From Cherax quadricarinatus (lineage: Eukaryota; Arthropoda; Malacostraca; Decapoda; Parastacidae), in the NCBI RefSeq assembly GCF_038502225.1, contig NC_091311.1, positions 36,612,084 through 36,676,083 on the forward strand: a stretch of 64,000 bases of DNA, given 5' to 3'. The notes beneath the pieces are model-generated. The model saw only the letters and a list, made by a program, of their open reading frames with translations. It was not told where the DNA came from and did not search any database. Shown here piece by piece: positions 21,552-34,311 of the stretch. The position numbers and the translations under genes are program-made. Each line of letters starts with the position of its first letter. Within the stretch, counting starts at the first letter, position 1.

Positions 21552-24506
21552 ATGATTACAAGCATTGATCCTGATACCAACCTCTTATTTAATGACTTAA
21601 ATGATTCAAACAATTACTGTAATTACTACACAGCAGAACAATCAAAGGCACTTCTCAGAGCCAACAACAACATAACTATCTTTAACTACAATATCAGATC
21701 TTTAAGCAAGCATTATGATGACCTCCTAGCATTACTAAATTCCTTGCATGCCAATATGTCCATCACTACACTAACTGAAACCTGGCTAAAGCCTGATACT
21801 ACAGATGTCTATGCCATTCCTGGTTACACAGCCATACACAACTGTAGGCCAGACCAACAAGGGGGTGGCACTGCTATATACTACTCAGACCAACTAGAAT
21901 GTATCACTAATACTTGCACAAGGGATGAACATGGAGAATATATAATAGCTAAATTCAAATCCAAATACCTACAAAAACCTCTCACAGTGATAAACATCTA
22001 CAGAGTTCCACAATCAAACATTAGCCAATTTAGTCAAAATCTAGGAAGTATGATAACTGATGCACGCATGAACAAAGATCACTTACTACTCTCAGGTGAC
22101 TTCAATATAAATCTCCTGCAAGACCAGGACCCACACGTTACTGAATTCACAAACACAATGAATAACTGCATGTTGCTACCAACAGTAACAAAACCTACAA
22201 GAGTTACAGAGACTAGTGTTTCCCTACTTGACCACATCTGGACCAACACCATATCCCCTTTAAAATCAGGCATAATTACAGATAATACCACAGACCACTA
22301 CCCTACTTTCCTCATAACAACTCTTGGTAAAATACCCCAAGACACTACTAAAGTCACCTTCAGACTTCACAATGAGGCAGCCATTAATAACTTCACAACA
22401 GCAGTAACAAACATTGACTGGCACACTGAGCTAAAAATCTATACAGATATTGACGAATGTTTTAATAATTTTCTAAAAAAAACCCAATACCTTTATAACA
22501 AGCACTGCCCTAAAAAAACTAAACAGATGACAGCTAAGAGACTGAACAGTCCCTGGCTAACACCCAGCATTCTCAAATCCATAAATACAAAACACCGATA
22601 TGAAAAACAGTACAGAATGGGTCACATAACCAGAGACCAAACAAAACGTTACTCGTCAATCCTAACCAGCCTGATAAGAAGGGCAAAAAAATTGTATTAT
22701 GAGAACAGATTATCCAACTTATGAGGTGATATAAAAAAGACCTGGAAGACCCTATCAGAAATTCTGGAAACAAAAAAGATATCACAACATAGCGAAATAA
22801 AATTAGCAAAATCAGATGAACCCCAACTCCCACCAACAGAAACAGCAAACAGACTCAATGATTTCTTCTCCACTATAGGTCAAAACCTTGCCAATAAAAT
22901 CCCAAGCTCAGATACCCCACCAAATGACTACCTCACTGGCAACTACCCGAACACACTGTTCCTAGCTCCGACTAACCCATACGAAGTCTCCCTTATTATC
23001 AACGCACTGAAAAACAAGGCAGGAGATTTAAATACCTTACCACCCTTTATATACAAAAAAGCGTCACAAGTACTATCACCAATCATTGCAACACTCTTTA
23101 ACAAATCCATTGAATCCTCCACCTTCCCTACAGTTCTCAAAATAGCAAGGGTCACCCCGATCCATAAAGGAGGAGACCAAACAGAGTTGAATAACTATAG
23201 GCCAATATCCAATTTACACCCTCTCTCAAAAATCCTCGAAAAATTAATTCATAAACGAATCTACTCCTACCTCATCTCCCAAAACATTTTCAACCCCTGC
23301 CAATTTGGATTCAGGCCTAATAAAAATACTAATGATGCTATTATACACATGCTAGAACATATATACACTGCAATAGAGAAAAAAGAAGTCCCACTGGGGA
23401 TCTTCATTGACTTACGTAAAGCTTTTGATACAGTTGACCATGACTTGCTCCACGTAAAATTGTCACACTATGGTATTAGAGGGCACTCCCTCAACGACCT
23501 CAAGTCTTACCTCAGCAATAGAAGCCAATATGTGTACGCAAATGGGGCAAGCTCTTCCGCACAACCAATTACAGTTGGTGTCCCACAGGGAAGTGTCCTT
23601 GGCCCTCTTCTCTTTCTCCTATACATAAATGACCTACCAAATGCTTCGCAATTACTCAAACCCACACTTTTTGCAGATGACACTACATACGTCTTCTCTC
23701 ACCCGAGCCCAGTCACGCTAGCCAATACTGTAAACACCGAATTACAGAAAATATCTACCTGGATGAGGACTAACAAACTTACACTAAACATTGACAAAAC
23801 CTACTTCATTCAGTTTGGTAACAGAGCTACGGATGTACCTCTTAACATAACGATAAACGATTCACCTATCACAAAGCTAACAGAGGGAAAATTCTTAGGA
23901 ATCCACCTCGATAATAGACTCAAATTTCATACACATATACAACAAATTTCTAAGAAAATTTCCAAGACTGTAGGCATACTATCGAAGATACGGTACTATG
24001 TTCCACAGTCAGCCCTCCTGGCCCTTTATCACTCTCTTATTTACCCCTATCTCACCTATGGAATTTGTGCATGGGGCTCAACAACAATTAACTATCTCAG
24101 ACCACTAATTACCCAACAAAAGGCTGCAGTTAGAATGATAACAAATTCTCACTACAGGCAACACACTCCACCAATATTCAAAACACTCAACCTACTCACC
24201 ATACAAAACATCCATACTTATTATTGCACCTATTACATACATAGAACACTTAACTCTGATATTAACCCTCCTCTCAAACATCTCCTTGCCAACCTCAACA
24301 GAACACATGACCATAACACAAGGCACAGATCACTCTTTGATGTTCCTCGTGTCCATCTCACGCTATGCAAAAACTCAATGCACATATAAGGCCCTAAAAT
24401 CTGGAATTCATTACCTGTAAATATAAAAGAAACACTACCTGTTTATAAATTCAAGTCTCTTCTCAAAGTTCACTTACTCACTCAAAACCAAATAAATACT
24501 GAATAA
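21552..24506 (+). pseudogene. ORF2 (endonuclease + RT) of LINE D1
   Basis: 985 codons in one frame, exactly the length of the intact D2 protein, with only two nonsense codons: TGA at 22722-22724 (Arg in D2) and TAA at 24387-24389 (Lys in D2). Motifs: NYNIRSLSKHYDDL, LTETWLKPD, SGDFNINLL, LLDHIWTN, TDHYPTF (APE endonuclease); then NNYRPISNLHPLSKILEK, FIDLRKAFDTVDHDLL, GVPQGSVLGPLLFLLYINDL, FADDTTYVFSHP; C-terminal GPKIWNSLPVNIK. The start ATG is the one used by D2. Confidence 0.9.
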
Positions 24507-25098
24507 CTGAACCTTATAAATTGTATATCCAAAATGTTACTCACAATTATATCACATAAATGTTAAACCTAGGACCCAATCTAACTTTGTTATTTTTTTA
24601 AATACACTACCTAACAGAATACTCCATTCTACTGAATGAACAGCAATGCATGCAACCATATGACCTGTCTTTGTAATACTCATTTGTGCTTTATAGTTAT
24701 CTGTTTACAATAATGTCTTATCACTGATTTCATCATTGCTTAGTTAATCTTAAGTTAATTTTAAGCCAGCCCGTAATGCTATGCATATAAGTGGCTTTGG
24801 CATGCTGCTCTTACCTGTATTTTTTTTGTACCTCTGTATGTATGCTAAAAATAAAAAATGCTTCAAAATTGAAATGTTCAAATTAATTGTTTAAAATAAC
24901 TCAATTGTACTTGATATTGTAAATTATCCACAGTAACTGTTACCATTAAATCTATTACAGCTTAGATTGTCTTAAGTTAATTTTAAGCCTGCCCGTAATG
25001 CTCTGCATACAAGGGGCTTTCGACATGTACACCCAACTACTATAATACCTTGTACAACTATGTATATGTCCTAATAAATTATTATTATTATTATTATT
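24507..25098 (+). other. D1 3' UTR and tail
   Basis: Non-coding, with the conserved words 'gcccgtaatgct' and 'cttaagttaattttaag' present twice. It ends in (ATT)n at 25079-25098, in place of a poly-A tail. Confidence 0.7.
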
Positions 25099-26228
25099 AC
25101 TTCCTTGAATCCCAGTGTGCTTTTCTCTTGCTTACTGATAACAGTTATACCTGGAGTTTACCTGGGAGACATCTTCCAACAAAGGCCTACCTTGTCAGCA
25201 TTCAACATTTGCTCTAGCTCACAGCCACCCTTGCAAATAATTTCTTCCAATTCTGCAGGGAAATTCCCCACAACCATGTGGCCAGCAGGGTGATTTCACC
25301 AGAAAATTACATATGCAACAGATGGCACAATTTAAACTTGTGGAACTCGCCTGAATTAAATGAACTTGTTCAGACTTTATTACATACTGCTGTATAGTGT
25401 TAAGACTTCAATTTTCTGCTCAATTTTCTCACTCAATTTTTCTGTCCTATTTACCCATTGTGACTTATTTGTCATTCATTCCAAGAGTTCACAACCTGGC
25501 TTACTCTTTGCTTAATTCCTTTTAATGATATGAACTAATGCTTCATTCAGACCAGAGTCTTGTGTTGTTTCCATCATATTTGCTCCATTTTTAGACACTT
25601 CAATATCAATTACATTCCTCTTAGGTTCCATGGTTACTATACAGAGATGAGATGGGATGATGAAGAGAAAAAATTTATTTATTAATACAAGGCTAAGTAT
25701 TTTGACACGACATGTACACACCAAGAACTGGTGGTGTCGGAGGTTGTTTATATTAAAATGAGACTAGGCCTTTTCCCTATAAAACAATGACCTTGCCTAT
25801 AGGATGGCTGAGAGGCCAGCTGTTCTAACTGAAAATCATGATATGCTCAACAAAAACTTACTGTAATTTTTCAGAAAGTTTAAGAGAGTGTTAACAGATC
25901 ACATTTAAAGTGAGGGTATACATGGAGGGTGTTCTGAGGGTTGGTGCCTCTGCAACAGGGTCTGTTGTATATTTTTTTTTTCCAGTTTTGCAAATATGTT
26001 GACATTATTGAAGATCTGTTTTTGATCCAAGCTACTGGAGCTAACCCCTTTGTATCCTAGAGTCAAACCTCATTGCCATCCATTTCCCAGGCTCTGCATG
26101 ACCCTCATGGGCTTAGTTTTACCCATAAACATGCTACTAAATATAATGAGGCTCTCCATTGATTTCATCTGATTGAAAAAAAAATTTCCATTTCTGATTA
26201 TGGACTTGTGCTGCATCATATTAATGAA
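25099..26228. other. No gene seen; one short CR1-like tail
   Basis: No supported gene. Positions 25146-25167 (TACCTGGAGTTTACCTGG) match the 3' terminus of the CR1-like LINE on the minus strand, a tail-only relic. The rest is unique-looking AT-rich DNA. Confidence 0.5.
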
Positions 26229-26277
26229 AGCAGCAAATCCTCCATACCTGGAGTTTACCTGGAGAGAGTTCCGGGGG

Positions 26278-29200
26278 TCAACGCCCCCGCGGCCCGGTCT
26301 GTGACCAGGCCTCCTGGTGGATCAGAGCCTGATCAACCAGGCTGTTGCTGCTGGCTGCACGCAAACCAACGTACGAGCCACAGCCCGGCTGATCAGGAAC
26401 TGACTTTAGGTGCTTGTCCAGTGCCAGCTTGAAGACTGCCAGGGGTCTGTTGGTAAACTCCCTTATGTGTGCTGGGAGACAGTTGAACAGTCTCGGGCCC
26501 CTGACACTTATTGTATGGTCTCTTAATGTGCTAGTGACACCCCTGCTTTTCATTGGGGGGATGGTGCATCGTCTGCCAAGTCTTTTGCTTTCGTAGTGAG
26601 TGATTTTCGTGTGCAAGTTCGGTACTAGTCTCTCTAGGATTTTCCAGGTGTATATAATCATGTATCTCTCCCTCCTGCGTTCCAGGGAATACAGGTTTAG
26701 GAACCTCAAGCGCTCCCAGTAATTGAGGTGTTTTATCTACGTTATGCACGCCGTGAAAGTTCTCTGTACATTTTCTAGGTCGGCAATTTCACCTGCCTTG
26801 AAAGGTGCTGTTAGTGTGCAGCAATATTCCAGCCTAGATAGAACAAGTGACCTGAAGAGTGTCATCATGGGCTTGGCCTCCCTAGTTTTGAAGGTTCTCA
26901 TTATCCATCCTGTTATTTTTCTAGCAGATGCGATTGATACAATGTTATGGTCCTTGAAGGCGAGATCCTCTGACATGATCACTCCCAGGTCTTTGACATT
27001 GGTGTTTCGCTCTATTTTGTGGCCAGAATTTGTTTTGTACTCTGATGAAGATTTAATTTCCTCATGTTTACCATATCTGAGTAATTGAAATTTCTCATCG
27101 TTGAACTTCATATTGTTTTCTGCAGCCCACTGAAAGATTTGGTTGATGTCCGCCTGGAGCCTTGCAGTGTCTGCAATGGAAGACACTGTCATGCAGATTC
27201 GGGTGTCATCTGCAAAGGAAGACACTGTGCTGTGGCTGACATCCTTGTCTATGTCGGATATGAGGATGAGGAACAAGATGGGAGCGAGTACTGTGCCTTG
27301 TGGAACAGAGCTTTTCACCGTAGCTGCCTCGGACTTTACTCTGTTGACGACTACTCTCTGTGTTCTGTTAGTGAGGAAATTATAGATCCATCGACCGACT
27401 TTTCCTGTTATTCCTTTAGCACGCATTTTGTGCGCTATTACACCATGGTCACACTTGTCGAAGGCTTTTGCAAAGTCTGTATATATTACATCTGCTTTCT
27501 TTTTGTCTTCTAGTGCATTTAGGACCTTGTCGTAGTGATCCAATAGTTGAGACAGACAGGAGCGACCTGTTCTAAACCCATGTTGCCCAGGGTTGTGTAA
27601 CTGATGGGTTTCTAGATGGGTGGTGATCTTGCTTCTTAGGACCCTTTCAAAGATTTTTATGATATGGGATGTTAGTGCTATTGGTCTGTAGTTCTTTGCT
27701 GTTGCTTTACTGCCCCCTTTGTGGAGTGGGGCTATGTCTGTTGTTTTTAGTAACTGTGGGACGACCCCCGTGTCCATGCTCCCTCTCCATAGGATGGAAA
27801 AGGCTCGTGATAGGGGCTTCTTGCAGTTCTTGATGAACACAGAGTTCCATGAGTCTGGCCCTGGGGCAGAGTGCATGGGCATGTCATTTATCGCCTGTTC
27901 AAAGTCATTTGGCATCAGGATAACATCGGATAGGCTTGTGTTAATCAAATTTTGTGGCTCTCTCATAAAAAATTAATTTTGATCTTCGACTCTCAGTCTG
28001 GTTAGCGGCTTGCTAAATACTGAGTCATATTGGGACTTGAGTAGCTCACTCATTTCCTTGCTGTCATCTGTGTAGGACCCATCTTGTTTAAGTAGGGGCC
28101 CAATACTGGACGTTGTTTTCGATTTTGATTTGGCATAGGAGAAGAAATACTTCGGGTTTCTTTCGATTTCATTTATGGCTTTTAGTTCTTCCCGCGATTC
28201 CTGACTCCTAAAGGATTCTTTTAGCTTAAGTTCGATGCTTGCTATTTCTCTGACCAGTGTCTCCCTATGCATTTCAGATATATTGACCTCTTTTAGCCGC
28301 TCTGTTATTCTTTTCCGTCGCCTGTAAAGGGAGCACCTGTCTCTTTCGATTTTACATCTACTACTCCTTTTTCTTAGAGGAATAAGCCTTGTGCATACAT
28401 CGAGTGCCACCGAGTTAATCTGTTCTAGGCATAAGTTGGGGTCTGTGTTGCTTAGTATATCTTCCCAGCTTATATCGGTTAGGACTTGGTTTACTTGGTC
28501 CCACTTTATGTTTTTGTTATTGAAGTTGAATTTGGTGAATGCTCCCTCGTGACTAGTCTCATTATGTTGGTCTGGGGCTCCACGCATACATGTCTGAACC
28601 TCAATTATGTTGTGATCTGAGTATTTTGTTTTTGATATGGTGACATTTCTTATCAGATCATCATTGTTAGTGAAGATGAGGTCTAGTGTATTCTCCAGTC
28701 TAGTAGGCTCTATTATTTGCTGGTTTAAATTGAATTTTGTGCAGAGATTTAAAAGCTAGTGTGAGTGTGAGTTTTCATCAGAGCTGCCTCCTGGTGTTAT
28801 TACTGCAACAATATTATTTGCTATATTCCTCCATTTTAGGTGCCTTAAGTTGAAATCCCCCAGGAGCAAGATGTTGGGTGCAAGAGCTGGAAGATTTTCC
28901 AGACAGTGGTCAATTTTTAACAGCTGTTCCTGGAATTGCTGGGATGTTGCATCCGGAGGCTTGTAGACTACCACAATGACTAGGTTTTGGTTCTCGACCT
29001 TTACTGCTAAAACTTCCACTACATCATTTGAGGCATTAAGCAGTTCTGTGCAAACAAGTGACTCTGCAATGTACAGGCCAACCCCCCTCTTTTGCCTGTT
29101 CACTCTGTCACATCTGTATAGGTTGTAACCTGGGATCATATTTCGTTGTCCAAGTGATCCTTTATGTGGGTCTCAGTGAATGCTGCAAACATTGCCTTTG

Positions 29201-29285
29201 CCTCTGCAAGCAGTCCACGGATGAAAGGTATTTTGTTGTTTGTTGCTGGCTTTAGACCCTGTATATTTGCAAAGAAGAATGTTAT
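26278..29285 (-). pseudogene. ORF2 (endonuclease + RT) of CR1-like LINE C
   Basis: Same protein as in copy B. Lesions by comparison: start codon ATA instead of ATG (29283-29285); a one-base deletion near 29138; GAG to TAG near 28756; a TAA in place of GAA near 27974 (shared with copy A); and GAG to TAG near 26735. RT boxes remain readable: YTDFAKAFDKCDHG, VPQGTVLAPILFL, FADDTRICM. The C-terminus ends LALDKHLKSVPDQPGCG. Confidence 0.88.
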
Positions 29286-29453
29286 CAGACTGGTGGTATT
29301 GTTGGTACTGGGGGGGGGATTTTTTTTCCGGCATTAGTATCTGTATCTGTTGGTTTGGAGTGGAGGCCATCGACTGTGGTTCCACTTCAGGAATGACTGG
29401 ATTTGGTGTACGATTTCTGCCATTTCCTGCCAGTTTTTTTTTCCTTCCTGGCA

Positions 29454-30497
29454 CTAAAAAACCTCTCCCTCTTGAGTGGCTGTGGCCTGGCAATTTAAGT
29501 TATAGCACAGTCTTTCCTGTACTGAAGAGGTACACAGTTCAGGGTGAAAAAGCTTACAGGAAGGGAGTTTGCATTTTCCTGTTGTCATATGGGCATGGCA
29601 TTTTCTAGGGTGGTCATAGTTGCACGTCCCATCTGTTTTTCCAGATTTCCCATGCCAGCAGATACCAAGTGCATAGTATGTGCACAGGCTCGGTTTCCGT
29701 TTGCCTTGGGTTTCTGTGACTGTATTCCCTGTTGGTGCATATTTCCCTGTCTTACTTCTATCCTCCCTAGCACCAACAATGGAGCTCCCACCAGTTGTTT
29801 TTGGTAATATATCCTCACTATTGCTAGTGGAGTCCTCTTGTTTGCTATTTCCTGCGGTATTTCTAGTTTGCAATATTGGTTTTATCTTATCTTTGACTAC
29901 ACTTGTTTCCCTACTATGGCTCCTGTCCCCTATGAGGTCATTTATATGTATTCCTTCCTGCGTATAATTCCCGACTACCTGGACAAAATCTCCAGCTTCA
30001 CCATTACTGTCTCCCAGGACAGCATCTCCAGCTTCACCATTACTGTCTCCCAGGACAGCACCTCCAGCTTCACCATTACTGTCTCCCAGGACAGCACCTC
30101 CCGCTTCTCCATTACTGTCTCCCAGGACAGCACTATCAGCCCCACATTTACTGACTACCAGGACTTCACCTCCAGCCTTACAGTTTCTGACTACATGGCC
30201 AGTATCAAGGGCAGTACCATTCAGCCCAGACTTTTTATGTTCCCATCTGTTGTACAAAGCTTCCAGGTTTTCTATGAAAGCAGCTTTGATGTTATCCTCT
30301 TTTAATACCCTTGTGATTTTAGTCCACAGATTTATCTCATTTGGGCATACCCAAAAACACTTCCCTGTTTTAACACTGCTTGTAGCTAGTTCTTGGATAT
30401 CTGCATAAGGGGCGTGACACCAATTTCCACAAAAATGACAATTTACCCATGTGGAAGCCCGTTTGTTTGACTGACCACAGACTACACACAGCTTCAT
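29454..30497 (-). pseudogene. ORF1 of CR1-like LINE C, frame-shifted by a deletion
   Basis: 347 codons against 434 in copy A. The N-terminal PHD-like finger has CHAPY where the last Cys of that pair is lost (A has CYAPC). There are fewer 12-residue GGAVLGDSNGEA repeats. The CCCH-like clusters (CTYYALGIC, CNYDHP, CKLFHP, LCYNLNC) are kept. A deletion of about 61 bp near 29487 shifts the frame. The missing C-terminal text (HSHSRGRGFLVPGRKKKLAG) continues in another frame down to about 29330. Confidence 0.8.
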
Positions 30498-31434
30498 AAT
30501 GATTTGAATGGTTGATTTACTGCAATTCTACTAGCCACCTCTTGAATATTCTATTAATAACCTCCTTAAATAAAGCTCTAGCTATTTGTATCTCTGTTTC
30601 TAACTGTTTTTGTATATTGGATAGCTTACCGTGCACGTTCCTGATTTATATTTAATGTTTGTGTTTATAAGGGCGCCTACAACCCCATCCGTTTACAGTC
30701 TGCTTTATTGTCCAACGAAACCGTTTGAAACCAGTCAAGGGTTCGGACCAGTCAAGGGTTCAGACCAGTCGATCTGATCTGATCAGTGGGTCACTTATTT
30801 AACCCTTTGAGGGTCGACAGGCCCTCTCCGAAACTCGTTTTCAGGGTCGGCCAAATTTCAAAAAAAAAAAAAAAATTATTTTTTTCTTATGAAAAAATAG
30901 TTTTTTTTTTTCTAAACATTATAGGATAAACAAAAAAATTTTACCATCAATACTTATGGAGATATGGAGGTGTAAAGTTTGCAGAAAATGAGCCGCGTAT
31001 GGCAACAGCGGCGACTGCCGCTCACCCGGTAAACTTTAGTTTACTTGTAATTGAAGGTTTGTTGTTTTTTTCACTATTTTATTTTTTCACATAACTTATG
31101 TGGCCTATGAGACCAAAGTAAGGTGCAATGTACATACAGGAAGGCCCCGCTTTACGGCGTTTCACTTTACGGCGTTCCGCTAATACGGACATTTCAAATT
31201 ATGACCAAAACTCACTATACGGCTCCCCCCACCTGACTTTCTAATACGGTCACCGTGCCCCACCCTGTTTGTTTACATTCTCCATGAGCTCAGTAAGCAC
31301 TAAGTCTCTCCATTTTGTCTGGAAACTCCAAAATTTCAAATGTTTTTAAAAGTTATTTCATATTTTATATATACTCTGATAATTATACTTATGTATACCT
31401 GTACCTAAATAAACTTACATACATCGAGTCATTT

Positions 31435-32214
31435 AAATGTCGTATATTACGTTAATATACACATTTTCATTAATCCATCCATGATATTTTTTTCAAAATT
31501 ATATAATAAACACGATGCATAACATATAAATAAGATAAATACACCCCACAGTAGAATAAATAAACAAATGTGAGATGTCGTAGCAGACGACTTGCACAAG
31601 TGGTGATAATAACAATACTGAGTCTCATTAAATGTCGTATATTACGTTAATATACACATTTTCATTAATCCATCCATGATATTTTTTTCAAAATCATATA
31701 ATAAACACGATGCATAACATATAAATAAGATAAATACACCCCACAGTAGAATAAATAAACAAATGTGAGATGTCGTAGCAGACGACTTGCACAAGTGGTG
31801 ATAATAACAATACCGAGTCTCATTAAATGTCGTATATTACGGTAATATACACATTTTCATTAATCCATCCATGATATTTTTTTCAAAATCATATAATAAA
31901 CACGATGCATAACATATAAATAAGATAAATACACCCCACAGTAGAATAAATAAACAAATGTGAGATGTCGTAGCAGACGACTTGCACAAGTGGTGATAAT
32001 AACAATACCGAGTCTCATTAAATGTCGTATATTACGGTAATATACACATTTTCATTAATCCATCCATGATATTTTTTTCAAAATTATATAATAAACACGA
32101 TACATAACATAAAAAGATGATAAATACACCCCACAATAGAATAAATAAACATAAATATAAGATGTGGGAGCCACATAACTTGTACAAGTGACGCCAAGAA
32201 TAACATTTTCTCTA
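31435..32214. repeat. 195-bp tandem array in G1
   Basis: Unit starts at 31435, 31630, 31825 and 32020, exactly 195 bp apart. Each carries the near-palindrome GTATATTACG-TAATATAC, the word 'catccatgatattttt', and 'gtcgtagcagacgac'. The first three are almost identical and the last has diverged. Confidence 0.9.
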
Positions 32215-32430
32215 ATCTAAGATAAGAGTAAATGTGTTACTGGGGGTAACTGTAGAAAATTATTCCTTTCGTATGTATGTAAGTAAGTTTATTCAGGTAT
32301 ACACAAATACAGTTACATAGATTATCATACATAACAACATACGTGTAGAGAACCTAGGATAACCCAAAAAAGTCAGTGTGACTTATTTCCATTGCCTTCA
32401 CTCAGAGCTTCATTTCTTCTCAAAATGATG

Positions 32431-32619
32431 TTACATGAGAATGGGAGTGTTCTTCTTTATTAATTCTACCGTATCAATGTAGAGACAACCTGTACACAAT
32501 GTAACTTGTACACAAACCAGACGTGTACACTTCGTTTGTTTACAAAACTTACCTTCCCCTGGTTTGTTTACATAACTGCGCCTGCCCCCTCTCATGTATT
32601 CATTCTTTCTCTCTCTCAT
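32431..32619 (-). other. 62-codon frame in G1, uncertain
   Basis: Short frame starting MRERKNEYMRGGRR, identical in sequence to the one in G2 (55371-55559). Identity can follow from recent copying, so coding is not established. No domain is recognised; it is basic at the N-terminus with several Cys. Confidence 0.25.
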
Positions 32620-33278
32620 TTATTCGTTTTATCTCATTTACTTACTCCTGACCCTACATTAAGACTACAAATATTTTAAGGTAAGTAATGAGTGAACTGT
32701 ATATACATTTTATCGCTCTGGGATGCTTAAATATCATAGAATAGTATGTGTGGGTGGGGTGGCCTGGTGAGGCTATTACAATACATACCACACTTGATTT
32801 CTTACAATAAATACTACTTGTCTCACCCTAGATTAAGACTATAAATATTTTAAGGTAAGTAATGAGTGCACTATGTGTGTATTGTACCTTTTTATTGTTT
32901 TTTGATGCCTGGTTCTACTGCTAACTTAATATATGTTAGTGTAAACTTGTTATCTAGTGTTTGTATGCATTTATAAGTGGAAAAAAAGGGTGTTCCACTT
33001 TACGGCGATTTCCGCTTTACGGCGGTAGCCTGGAACCTAACCCGCCGTATAAGTGGGGCCTTCCTGTATATACACTCGTTGTATACAACACAATAAGCAC
33101 ACAAACATAATTATCAATATATTGTTTACAAAACTTGTTTACAAAAACAAACAATACAAAACATTGTTTATTACTATTGTTCTATAATATATATACCAAT
33201 ATACAGTCACTGAACATATTCCTATTAGTTCTGCAGCTTGTGGAACTCTGAAACATGGTGTCATACACAATGGTGTTT

Positions 33279-33637
33279 TATCTTTCTCCCTCATTCTATC
33301 TCTTTCAATCTGTCTCTCTCTTTCTGTCTGTCTATCTCTGTCTCACAGGTACACATAAATACAAGTATACATAGTATAAATTACGTAGGACAACCCAAGA
33401 AATCCAGACAAAGTGCTATACTCTGCTTGAAGATGTGAGTAAAAGTGATGACCAGTCTTGTGGCTCTCTGAGACAGAGAGCTAGACAGATAGACAGATAG
33501 ACAGGGAGCTTGACAGACAAATAGACAGACAGAAATGTTAGTGTACCAGCAGAAACAAAGGGAGGGCCCTCGTTTACGCTCATCAAAAGTCATCTCTTAT
33601 CAGATGTTATCTCCCCTTATCTTGTCACTGTCATGGG
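33279..33637. repeat. Direct repeat, first copy
   Basis: Roughly 360 bp repeated at 34312-34708, sharing 'aacccaagaaatccagacaa', the (CAGA/TAGA) stretch and 'cagatgttatctccccttat'. Each copy is followed by a polypyrimidine tract, so the whole unit is a tandem duplication with a period of about 1.03 kb. Confidence 0.85.
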
Positions 33638-33679
33638 GTGGATTTTTTTTTCTTGTTTCAAAGGAAAAATATTATTACA

Positions 33680-34195
33680 TCATCTTCTTCCTCTTCTTCC
33701 TCCTCCTCCTCTTCCTCATCCTTCTCCTCTTCTTCCTCTTCCCCCTACTCTTCCTCCTCTTCCTCCTCCTCCTCCTCTTGCTCCTCTTCTTCCTCTTCCT
33801 CCTCTTCCCCCTACTCTTCCTCTTCCTCCTCTTCCCCCTAATCTTCCTCCTACTATTCCTCTTCCTCTTCCTCCTACTCTTCCTCTTCCTCCTCTTCCTC
33901 CTCCTCTTCCTCCTCCTCCTCCTCTTGCTCCTCCTCTTCTTCCTCTTCCTCCTCTTCCCCCTACTCTTCCTCTTCCTCCTCTTCCCCCTAATCTTCCTCC
34001 TACTATTCCTCTTCCTCTTCCTCCTACTCTTCCTCCTCCTCCTCTTCTTCCTCTTCCTCCTTTTCCCCCTAATCTTCCTCCTACTATTCCTCTTCCTCTT
34101 CCTCCTCTTCTTCCTCTTCCTCCTACTCTTCCTCCTCCTCCTCTTCTTCCTCTTCCCCCTACTCTTCCTCTTCCTCCTTCTCCTTCTCCTCCTCC
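33680..34195. repeat. Polypyrimidine tract, about 515 bp
   Basis: Almost pure C/T on the plus strand, built from TTCCTCC and CTCCTC words with higher-order repeats of about 115-130 bp. The predicted poly-Leu, poly-Pro and poly-Ser frames are artefacts of the repeat. Such mirror-like tracts can form triplex DNA. Confidence 0.95.
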
Positions 34196-34311
34196 ATAGT
34201 GTAAATTACCAGGAGTCGGCAGCTGTCAAAGTGACATATTGTCTCATTACTCACTCCCCCTCCCGCCTGTCAAAACAATGGAGTCGGATGCTGCTTCCCC
34301 TCCATTCTATC

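Larger units (their letters stand above)
18667..25098 (+). mobile_element. D-family LINE copy D1 (with nested RTE)
   Basis: The 5'-truncated element begins in the inter-ORF spacer (18667-18751, matching the reverse complement of about 44165-44245 in D2). It is split by an RTE insertion (18752-21119), resumes with the rest of the spacer, then ORF2 (21552-24506), a 3' UTR and an (ATT)n tail. The 3' UTR text occurs twice (24749-24862 and 24970-25098), suggesting insertion next to an older tail. Confidence 0.85.
26229..30790 (-). mobile_element. CR1-like LINE copy C, near full length
   Basis: Minus-strand element with the 3' terminus at 26229, ORF2 at 26278-29285, ORF1 at 29454-30497, and a 5' UTR ending with the 17-bp tandem unit near 30728-30770. 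It sits immediately left of piggyBac P1. Confidence 0.85.
31137..33066 (-). mobile_element. TA-target element G1 with 195-bp array
   Basis: Ends CAGGAAGGCCCC(G/A)CTT, flanked by TA (31135-31136 and 33067-33068). Subterminal repeats of TTTACGGCG occur at 15-bp spacing. It is an inverted copy of G2 (54960-56850). The interior holds four 195-bp tandem units and a 62-codon frame. Terminal sequence and TA target suggest the Tc1/mariner-pogo superfamily, but no transposase is encoded. Confidence 0.8.

Noticed and set aside
31435..32214. Possible CRISPR-like array
   Set aside because: Units are 195-bp direct tandem copies with no short repeat and variable spacer pattern, and the element is a eukaryotic transposon.
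32431..32619. Conserved small protein gene in G1 and G2
   Set aside because: Identical translation also reflects identical DNA from recent copying; no evidence of selection on codons. Kept only as an uncertain feature.
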